DNA of 13,692 nucleotides. Source: Porphyromonadaceae bacterium UBA4702 (GTDB lineage: Bacteria; Bacteroidota; Bacteroidia; Bacteroidales; Muribaculaceae). Under the pieces are notes generated by a model. The model worked only from the letters and a program-made list of their open reading frames with translations, was not told the DNA's origin and ran no database searches. Of the stretch, positions 5,469-12,452 are shown piece by piece. The stretch covers positions 1-13,692 of the forward strand of contig DHKE01000020.1 in assembly GCA_002404675.1 (NCBI GenBank), in the 5' to 3' direction. Within the stretch, counting starts at the first letter, position 1. The number at the start of each line of letters is the position of its first letter. Both the position numbers and the translations under genes were made by a program.

Positions 5469-8119
5469 CAGCTGTTGTCCGCGTTGTTTCCCGTTTCATT
5501 TTCAAGGGCGGAGAACAGGTTCGGCTCATTCGCCACTGCCGGTGTTTCCTCCTCCGGTGAGGTTTCCTCTACCCCCTCCGGCGTTTCCTCTTCGGTCTCT
5601 TCCGGTTCGGGGAAACGTGTCGGCTCTATCTCTTCCACGGTGTCAATCTCATAATTTGAAATGCGCTTCCCCTTGGCTTTGAAGCTCTTGACGGCGATAA
5701 ACTCCTCCGCCTCTATCTCCACAGCCGGACGTATGGCATCATCGCCGCCGAATGTTACGCGGAAACGGGGGAAAGGCGTGTCCGTAAGGCGTATGACGCT
5801 CGACGCTGCATCGCTGCCGACAAACCGCTGGCGGCGAGCCGAAGGCTCAAACTGGAAGCGTTTCAGGTAGGGATAGCCCAGCGAGGCATCGTTCAGCGCG
5901 AGTGTCCACACCTTTTCAGGGTTGAATTTCTCTATGCGCTCCAGATCGTCGTCGTAATGGTTGGCATCGGAATATGAGGTTGTGTAATATTCGCCGCTCC
6001 GGGTAATAACGAGAATCAAGTCGTTGCCCTGGAACGTGCCGAGGCACTCGCCGCGCCCGTCATAGTTTATGCGCAGCACATCGCGGTCAAACCACACCTT
6101 GCGACCGCCGAGCGTGCTTGCGCCCTTGTGGACGAAACGCACCTCCGAGACCTTGTTCTTGGTCACGAGATTGCCCAGCGAGTCCTTCCCCTTGATGTCG
6201 AGGCCGGCGAAATCGACCACAACCTCCTTCTGCCTCGGACGGCGGCCGACGACCGGTATGCGGTCGTCGATGATGACACGCACCACGTCGGTCTCGCCGT
6301 TGGGGTTGGCAGAGAAATACATCAGCTTAGAACCGGGCAGCCCCTTGGTCATGTCATACTCCTTCTCTCGCGTCAGGCCGGTGATGAAGAACCGTTTCTT
6401 GTAATACACGCCGTCCTTGCCGTTGCGGTATATCACATTGTAGACCGTGCGCTTGTCCCCCTTCTTGAAGCGGCCTATGTACTTCACGTTCTTGCCGACA
6501 TACAGCTTCTCCTGCACACGGACGAGGCGGTACTTGCCGTCGCCGTAGACTATCAGCATGTCATCGAGGTCGGAGCAGGTGAACAGTTCCTCACCCTCCT
6601 TGAGCCCGGTGCCGGCGAAACCACCCTTCTTGTCGAAGAGCAGACGCTTGTTGGCCTCTGCCACCTTGGCGGCCTCGATAGAGTCAAACCCGCGTATCAC
6701 AGTGCGGCGCGGATAATGCTCGCCGTATGTCTCTTTAAGGTGGGCGTACCATTTCACGGCATAGTCGGTGATGTGCTCACGGTTGTCGCGAACCTGCGCC
6801 ATGCGGTCGTTCAGTCGGGCGATAGCCTCGTCAGCCTTCTCCACATTGTAGCGGTGTATGCGCTTCATCGGTATCTCCTCGAGCCGCTGCAGGTCGGCAT
6901 CCGTCACCTCTCGCACCAGCCGGTCACGCCAGGGCTCGAGCCGCTTGCGTATGTGGGCGAAAATTGCCTCCTGGTCCTTGCCCTCCTCATACTCACGGTC
7001 CTTGTATATGCGCTCCTGGATGAATATCCTCTCCAGCGATGCGAAATGCAGTTTCTCCGACAGCTCCGACAGCTCTATTTCCAGTTCGCGGTCAAGCAGC
7101 GACACGGTGCGGTCCACGGATTGGCGCAGCACGTCGCTGACAGTGAGGAACAGCGGCTTGTTGTCTGAAATGACGCAGCAGTTGGGCGACAGGCTCACCT
7201 CGCAGTCAGTGAACGCATACAGCGCGTCGATAGCCTTGTCGGGCGACGTGCCGGGAGCAAGATGCACCAGTATCTCGGCTTTGGCGTTGGTATTGTCGTC
7301 CACACGGCGTATCTTGATTTTTCCCTTTTCCTGAGCAAGGAGGATGGACGAAATCAGGGTCTCGACGGTCTTGCCGTAAGGCACTTCCGTTACCGCCAGC
7401 GTCTTGCTGTCCACCTTCTCGATCTTGGCGCGTATCTTGACCCTGCCGCCGCGCTTGCCGTCATTGTACCGCGACACGTCGATGTATCCGCCCGTCTGGA
7501 AATCAGGGTACAGCGTGAACTCCTCGCCGTGCAGGTACGCGATGGCAGCATCGAGTATCTCGTTGAAATTGTGCGGCAGCACGCTCGTCCCCAGCCCGAC
7601 AGCGATGCCCTCGACACCCTGGGCGAGCAGCAGCGGGAACTTCACCGGCAATGTCACCGGCTCCTGGTTGCGGCCGTCATACGACGGCATAGTCTCCGTC
7701 ACCTTGGGGTTGAAGACAGTCTCAAGGGCGAAAGTGGACAGACGGGCCTCGATGTAACGCGGAGCAGCCGCATCGTCGCCAGTGATGACGTTGCCCCAGT
7801 TTCCCTGCGTGTCGATCAGCAAGTCCTTCTGCCCCAGGTTGACCAGCGCGTCGCCTATCGAAGCGTCGCCGTGCGGGTGGTACTGCATGGTATTGCCCAC
7901 GATGTTGGCGACCTTGTTGAAATGGCCGTCGTCGAGCTTGTACATCGAGTGCAGTATGCGCCGCTGCACAGGCTTAAGGCCGTCCTCGATTCGCGGGACG
8001 GCACGCTCGAGTATAACATAACTGGCATACTGGAGATACCAGTCACGGAACATCCCCGAGAGCTGCGACACGTTGTCGCTGCGCGTCAGGTATTCAAAAT
8101 CGTCATTCCCTTCAGACAT
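5468..8119 (-). CDS. parC: DNA topoisomerase IV subunit A
   Basis: This 883-residue type IIA topoisomerase A subunit pairs with ParE to decatenate and relax DNA. The breakage-reunion domain comes first: ILERAVPRIEDGLKPVQRRIL, then the quinolone-determining region HPHGDASIGDAL (about 81-92) and the catalytic tyrosine Tyr122 in AAPRYIEARLS. A coiled-coil tower follows, then a divergent C-terminal domain with no clear GyrA box, which together with the Bacteroidetes-like sequence favours ParC over GyrA. The last 55 or so residues are very rich in Glu and Pro. The start is taken at MSEGNDDFEYL (8119), because the in-frame ATG at 8143 would fall at the predicted transcription start. No parE is in the window. 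At the Ser80/Ser83-equivalent position there is Ala86, with Asp90 at the acidic position. Confidence 0.9.
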   Translation of the reverse strand: MSEGNDDFEYLTRSDNVSQLSGMFRDWYLQYASYVILERAVPRIEDGLKPVQRRILHSMYKLDDGHFNKVANIVGNTMQYHPHGDASIGDALVNLGQKDLLIDTQGNWGNVITGDDAAAPRYIEARLSTFALETVFNPKVTETMPSYDGRNQEPVTLPVKFPLLLAQGVEGIAVGLGTSVLPHNFNEILDAAIAYLHGEEFTLYPDFQTGGYIDVSRYNDGKRGGRVKIRAKIEKVDSKTLAVTEVPYGKTVETLISSILLAQEKGKIKIRRVDDNTNAKAEILVHLAPGTSPDKAIDALYAFTDCEVSLSPNCCVISDNKPLFLTVSDVLRQSVDRTVSLLDRELEIELSELSEKLHFASLERIFIQERIYKDREYEEGKDQEAIFAHIRKRLEPWRDRLVREVTDADLQRLEEIPMKRIHRYNVEKADEAIARLNDRMAQVRDNREHITDYAVKWYAHLKETYGEHYPRRTVIRGFDSIEAAKVAEANKRLLFDKKGGFAGTGLKEGEELFTCSDLDDMLIVYGDGKYRLVRVQEKLYVGKNVKYIGRFKKGDKRTVYNVIYRNGKDGVYYKKRFFITGLTREKEYDMTKGLPGSKLMYFSANPNGETDVVRVIIDDRIPVVGRRPRQKEVVVDFAGLDIKGKDSLGNLVTKNKVSEVRFVHKGASTLGGRKVWFDRDVLRINYDGRGECLGTFQGNDLILVITRSGEYYTTSYSDANHYDDDLERIEKFNPEKVWTLALNDASLGYPYLKRFQFEPSARRQRFVGSDAASSVIRLTDTPFPRFRVTFGGDDAIRPAVEIEAEEFIAVKSFKAKGKRISNYEIDTVEEIEPTRFPEPEETEEETPEGVEETSPEEETPAVANEPNLFSALENETGNNADNS

Positions 8120-8150
8120 GGTGCATTTTGTGTTGGGTGTCAAAATCGTG

Positions 8151-8182
8151 TAAAGTTACGAAAAATCCCGCGAACCAGCAAA
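8151..8182 (-). promoter_or_regulatory. Bacteroidetes-type promoter for parC
   Basis: On the minus strand, TTTG (8182-8179) is followed after exactly 20 bases by TAACTTTA (8158-8151). This fits the primary sigma consensus of Bacteroidetes, TTTG, 19-21 bases, TAnnTTTG, with one mismatch in the last base. Transcription would start around 8144, giving a leader of about 25 bases to the ATG at 8119. Confidence 0.65.
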
Positions 8183-8250
8183 TCCGCGGATTGCGGCGCC
8201 GCTACATACTGAGGTAAAACGCCCCACAATCCGCATGAACTGCCAGATTA

Positions 8251-8279
8251 CAGGGGCTGAGCACAGCCATTCGCCCCTG
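8251..8279. repeat. Inverted repeat between the divergent promoters
   Basis: CAGGGGC at 8251-8257 is the reverse complement of GCCCCTG at 8273-8279. Inside it, GGCTG (8255-8259) can instead pair with CAGCC (8264-8268), so two mutually exclusive stems are possible. It lies upstream of both -33 elements, about 70-85 bases from each. It could be an operator or an old terminator, or chance in GC-rich DNA. Confidence 0.4.
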
Positions 8280-8333
8280 CTTCATTTCAAGGGATTGCCT
8301 CAAAAACTTTTTCGGATTATATTTCAGACGTGG

Positions 8334-8365
8334 CTTGCCAATGCCAAAAAAACTTATTAACTTTG
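8334..8365 (+). promoter_or_regulatory. Bacteroidetes-type promoter for the hsd operon
   Basis: CTTG at 8334-8337 is followed after 20 bases by TAACTTTG at 8358-8365, a full match to the TAnnTTTG -7 consensus with consensus spacing. Transcription would begin near 8371, leaving a leader of about 128 bases before the hsdR ATG. An A-rich tract lies in the spacer. Confidence 0.7.
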
Positions 8366-8498
8366 CAGATAAGACCGTCACTCTGGCTACTGTTTTCCTC
8401 TTTTGAATTGACTGACAATATCTCACAAATGGACAACAAGCTCCCGTGACAATCTAAAAAACATTTTAATGCAGTATTAAACAACCGATTATACCGTT

Positions 8499-10835
8499 AT
8501 GAATACAAGTCTAAGCGAAGAAGACACAAAACGTCTCTACATTACGCCAGCTCTTGAAAAGAATTGGGACAAGTCAAGCATCGTAATGGAACATTACTTT
8601 ACCGCAGGCAGAATTATTGTTAGAGGAAATGGATTGCCACAAAAACGGCAACAGGGCAAAAAAGCTGATTATATCCTATATACGCAAGAGTATTATCCTA
8701 TTGCGGTTGTCGAGGCCAAGTCCTTGTTTCACTCCCCTTCTGACGGAATTCAACAAGCCATTGATTATGCAAGTATACTTGATATCCCGTATGCGTATAG
8801 CACTAATGGCAAACGATTCGTTGAGCATGATATGATAACTGGCGAAGAACGAACAATCGACATGGAAGAGTTTCCTACACCTCTTGCTTTACGAGAGCGA
8901 TTAATGAAGGCAAAGTCATTAACTCAGGAGGAAGAAACGATTGTCAACTTCCCGTATTATTCAAGTTCTGAATCATACCCTCCGCGATACTATCAGAGAA
9001 TCGCCATTAACCGTACCATCGAAGCTGTCGCCAGAGGCGACAGACGCATTCTCCTTGTAATGGCCACAGGCACTGGGAAAACTTATACTGCCTTCCAAAT
9101 CATTCATCGTCTTCATAATTCGGGAGCTAAGAAAAGAATTCTCTATCTCGCCGACAGGAATGTGCTTATTGACCAAACGATGAACAATGATTTCAAACCA
9201 TTTCGCAAGATCATGTGCAAAGTTCAAGGCAAGGAAATAAAGAACGGCTTTGAAATATACATGTCTCTTTACAACCAATGGGTAAGGCATGAACTTAAAG
9301 AATGGGAAAGACAGCCATACGAATATCTTGCGCCAGACTTCTTCGATCTTATTGTTGTGGACGAATGTCATCGTTCAAGCGCACCAGAGGATTCTGAATG
9401 GCGAACCATTTTGAACTACTTCTCATCAGCCACACAAATTGGTCTTACTGCAACACCAAAAGCAGTTGAGGGCGCCAACAATATCGAATATTTCGGGAAA
9501 CCCATTTACACATATTCATTGCGACAAGGAATAGAAGACGGTTTCCTGGCACCTTACCGCGTCACCAAATCGTTTTTGAACGTAGATTTGGAGGGCTATA
9601 TCCCCCGCAAAGACGAAATAGACCTGCATGGTCATCCAATAGGAGAAGACGTTTTCACCCGAAACCTTATAGGGCGAAACATCAACATCAGCAAACGGCA
9701 GAGAATTGTTGCAAAGCGGATAACCGAAATGCTGAAGCAGATAGATCCCATGACAAAGACAATAGTTTTCTGTCCAGACCAAGAAGAAGCGGACATAATG
9801 CGAGCCTTGCTTAACGAGATGAACCTGCCCCTGGTCAAGAAATCCCACAACAAATACGTGGTACGCATAACGAGTGAAGACAGAGTAGGCAAATCACTCC
9901 TTGACGATTTCATTGACCCGGAATCAGAATACCCGGTAATCGCGACTACAAGCGATTTGCTGACAACCGGGGTTGACTGCAAAACATGCGGCCTTATTGT
10001 CATTGACAAGGAAGTCAACAGCATGACCACTTTCAAGCAGATGGTCGGACGCGGCACTCGGATTTATGAACGTGGGGGCAAAATGTACTTTGACATCCTC
10101 GACTTCCGCAACGCAACTGACAAATTCAACGATCCCGAATTTGACGGAACGCCTGATGCAGACACACCTTCTAATGACGACAAGACACCTCATCAGCCCC
10201 AACCAAAGCCATACCCGACCCATGACGATGATGCAGAGCCCAATACGATGAAAGAGCCGTCAAAATTCTATGTCACAGGTCATAAAGACATACAGATAGT
10301 TCACGAATATGTCCAGTACCTCGGGGAAGACGGGAAAACATTATGCACAGAAAGCGTGACGGACTATACCCGAAAGGCTGTCAAACAACGTTACGCCACA
10401 CTTGACTCATTCAATGAAGCTTGGTGCAATGCCCGGAAAAAGAAAGATTTTCTGAAAGACTTCGATGACATGGAGGTGCTTGTCAAAGCCATCCGTGAAG
10501 AAAACCCGAACCTAGCAGACAAGGACGAGTTCGACATCATCTGCCATGTCGCTTTCGACGGCAAACCGCTCTCACGCCGTGAGCGTATAGAGGGAGTCAA
10601 GAAACGCGGCTACCTGAACAAATACAAAGGCACGGCACTGAAAATCATCGAAGTCCTTATGGAAAAATATGCCGAGACTGGCATATTTGACATCGAGGAC
10701 AATTCGATTCTCAATCTCCCCGACTTTGAAGAGTTCGGCAGGTTGCCTCGCATTATGAAGGCATTCGGCGGACCGGAAGAATACCGGGCAATGCTTGCAG
10801 AACTTGAAAAACAGCTTTACCTCCAATCCGCCTAA
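8499..10835 (+). CDS. hsdR: Type I restriction endonuclease subunit R
   Basis: This 778-residue motor and nuclease subunit translocates DNA using ATP and cleaves when the HsdS-bound site is unmethylated. An N-terminal PD-(D/E)xK nuclease shows Asp57 (KKADYIL), Glu72-x-Lys74 (VVEAKS) and a QxxxY element at 86-90. The superfamily 2 helicase follows: PRYYQRIA near 162-169, Walker A ATGTGKT at 189-195, DECH at 288-291, LTATP at 316-320, TTSDLLTTGVD at 483-493 and QMVGRGTR at 514-521. A Pro/Asp-rich linker (about 548-582) leads to an EcoEI_R_C-like C-terminal domain. Size and architecture resemble the EcoEI/EcoAI (type IB) group rather than the roughly 1000-residue EcoR124 type. The ATG at 8499 is chosen because TPALEKNWD follows as in the family. 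hsdM begins 12 bases after its stop. Confidence 0.95.
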   Translation: MNTSLSEEDTKRLYITPALEKNWDKSSIVMEHYFTAGRIIVRGNGLPQKRQQGKKADYILYTQEYYPIAVVEAKSLFHSPSDGIQQAIDYASILDIPYAYSTNGKRFVEHDMITGEERTIDMEEFPTPLALRERLMKAKSLTQEEETIVNFPYYSSSESYPPRYYQRIAINRTIEAVARGDRRILLVMATGTGKTYTAFQIIHRLHNSGAKKRILYLADRNVLIDQTMNNDFKPFRKIMCKVQGKEIKNGFEIYMSLYNQWVRHELKEWERQPYEYLAPDFFDLIVVDECHRSSAPEDSEWRTILNYFSSATQIGLTATPKAVEGANNIEYFGKPIYTYSLRQGIEDGFLAPYRVTKSFLNVDLEGYIPRKDEIDLHGHPIGEDVFTRNLIGRNINISKRQRIVAKRITEMLKQIDPMTKTIVFCPDQEEADIMRALLNEMNLPLVKKSHNKYVVRITSEDRVGKSLLDDFIDPESEYPVIATTSDLLTTGVDCKTCGLIVIDKEVNSMTTFKQMVGRGTRIYERGGKMYFDILDFRNATDKFNDPEFDGTPDADTPSNDDKTPHQPQPKPYPTHDDDAEPNTMKEPSKFYVTGHKDIQIVHEYVQYLGEDGKTLCTESVTDYTRKAVKQRYATLDSFNEAWCNARKKKDFLKDFDDMEVLVKAIREENPNLADKDEFDIICHVAFDGKPLSRRERIEGVKKRGYLNKYKGTALKIIEVLMEKYAETGIFDIEDNSILNLPDFEEFGRLPRIMKAFGGPEEYRAMLAELEKQLYLQSA

Positions 10836-10847
10836 AAACACCTTAAC

Positions 10848-12425
10848 ATGGCAATCAACAACCTGGTCAAACGACTTCAAAATATAATGCGCCAAGATGC
10901 CGGAGTAAACGGCGACGCGCAGCGCATAGAGCAAATGGTATGGATTTTTTTCCTCAAGGTATACGATGCCCAGGAAGAAATATGGGAATGCCTGGACTCA
11001 GAAGAACCCTTCCGAAGCATAATCCCCGAAGAACTGCGCTGGCGCAATTGGGCACACTCCAAGGATGATGAAGGGCGTCTCATCAAAGATGCTCTCACCG
11101 GAGATGAGCTGCTCTCGTTTATTAACGGCAAACTGTTCCCAGTCCTGAAAGGTCAAAAATCGTTTGACGAGACTATCCCTGGCATAAGAATCTCAGCTGA
11201 CACACCGCGAGGCAAAGCCATTGTCCAGGAGGTGTTTCTGGAAGTAAACCAATACATGAAAAACGGCACACTGCTCCGCCAGATGATTGACGTTGTAGAT
11301 GAGATTGATTTCAATGACACTAGCGAAACGCACACATTCGGAGACATATATGAAAGCCTGCTTAAAGATCTGCAAGGCGCTGGACGCGCCGGCGAGTTCT
11401 ACACCCCACGAGCCCTTACCGATTTTATAATCCAAATGCTGAACCCAAAAATCGGCGAGAAAATCGGCGATTTCGCCATGGGAACAGGAGGATTTCTCGT
11501 TTCGGCACTTGAATATCTTCGTCCACAACTAAAAACGGCGGCAGACTCCAAGGCATTTCAGAATGCAGTGTTAGGGCAGGAATGGAAACCCTTCCCGTAC
11601 TTGCTGGCTGTCACCAACCTGCTGTTGCACGGCATCGAACACCCAGACTTGCATCACACAGACTCTCTGGGCAAACCAATGTCTACATATCACGACAAGT
11701 CGCAGAAAGCAGATGTCATTGCCATGAACCCACCATACGGAGGCAGCACAGAGGCAAGCGTCAAGCAAAATTTCAAGACCGAGTTCCGATCCTCTGAAAC
11801 AGCGGACCTGTTTATGGTCTTGATTATGGAAAGGCTCGCCAAGCATGGCCGAGCGGGCGTAATTGTCCCTGACGGATTTTTGTTCGGGACTGACGGTACA
11901 AAACTTGCTATCAAGCAACATTTGCTCCGCAATTTCAACCTGCATACAATCATTCGTTTGCCAGGCAGCATATTCGCCCCATACACCTCTATCGCCACCA
12001 ATATCCTGTTCTTCGACAACGACACTGCCGAAGACGCGCCGGAAGGATATGCCACTAAGGATGTATGGTTCTACCGAATGGACATGCCTGACGGCTACAA
12101 GCACTTTTCCAAGACAAAACCGATGCTCCTAGCCCATGCTGAACCTATCCGCGAATGGTGGCACAACAGGCATGAGATGACAGATACCGACAACAACAAT
12201 GAAAAGAGCCGCTGCTTCTCAGTCGCGGAAATCATCCAGTCCGATTGCGATTTCGACCGCTGCAAATTCCCTAAAGACGAGGAGGAGATATTGCCTCCCA
12301 AAGAGCTGCTGGAGAACTACTATGCCAAACGCAGGCACCTCGAACAACAGATAGACAAGACTCTTGCCGAAATACAGCGTATTTTGGGCATAGACCTTGA
12401 TGTACACGAAATGCAAGACATATAA
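10848..12425 (+). CDS. hsdM: Type I DNA methyltransferase subunit M
   Basis: This 525-residue adenine-N6 methyltransferase subunit modifies the site chosen by HsdS and is also needed for the restriction complex. The N-terminal HsdM_N helical domain spans about 1-150. The N6_Mtase core starts with GEFYTPR at 182-188, the SAM-binding motif I DFAMGTGGFL at 208-217 (in place of the common DPACGTGGFL), and the catalytic motif IV NPPY at 294-297. VPDGFLFG and a C-terminal helical tail (YYAKRRHLEQQIDKTL) fit interaction with HsdS. It lies between hsdR and the DUF1016 gene with short gaps (12 and 27 bases), so it is probably co-transcribed. The ATG at 10848 gives the standard N-terminus. Confidence 0.95.
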   Translation: MAINNLVKRLQNIMRQDAGVNGDAQRIEQMVWIFFLKVYDAQEEIWECLDSEEPFRSIIPEELRWRNWAHSKDDEGRLIKDALTGDELLSFINGKLFPVLKGQKSFDETIPGIRISADTPRGKAIVQEVFLEVNQYMKNGTLLRQMIDVVDEIDFNDTSETHTFGDIYESLLKDLQGAGRAGEFYTPRALTDFIIQMLNPKIGEKIGDFAMGTGGFLVSALEYLRPQLKTAADSKAFQNAVLGQEWKPFPYLLAVTNLLLHGIEHPDLHHTDSLGKPMSTYHDKSQKADVIAMNPPYGGSTEASVKQNFKTEFRSSETADLFMVLIMERLAKHGRAGVIVPDGFLFGTDGTKLAIKQHLLRNFNLHTIIRLPGSIFAPYTSIATNILFFDNDTAEDAPEGYATKDVWFYRMDMPDGYKHFSKTKPMLLAHAEPIREWWHNRHEMTDTDNNNEKSRCFSVAEIIQSDCDFDRCKFPKDEEEILPPKELLENYYAKRRHLEQQIDKTLAEIQRILGIDLDVHEMQDI

Positions 12426-12452
12426 CGCAGTCCCGTAATTAGTTTAATCAGT

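Larger units (their letters stand above)
8120..8498. other. Divergent intergenic region between parC and hsdR
   Basis: No convincing gene is present in these 379 bases. The region holds a leftward promoter for parC, a rightward promoter for hsdR, an inverted repeat roughly midway between them and a leader of about 130 bases before hsdR. Base composition changes here from the GC-rich core cluster to the lower-GC restriction-modification operon. A minus-strand open frame at 8202-8426 has no family features and overlaps the hsdR promoter, so it is not called. Confidence 0.7.

Noticed and set aside
6128..7168. Long plus-strand open frame (346 codons) inside parC
   Set aside because: Antisense to a clearly conserved topoisomerase; length is explained by GC-rich codon use, and no motif is seen.
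7262..8212. Plus-strand 316-residue open frame over the 5' part of parC
   Set aside because: Antisense shadow of the breakage-reunion domain that also runs through the parC promoter.
8202..8426. Possible minus-strand 74-residue gene upstream of parC
   Set aside because: It has no recognisable features, overlaps the hsdR promoter region and has no promoter or neighbour supporting it.
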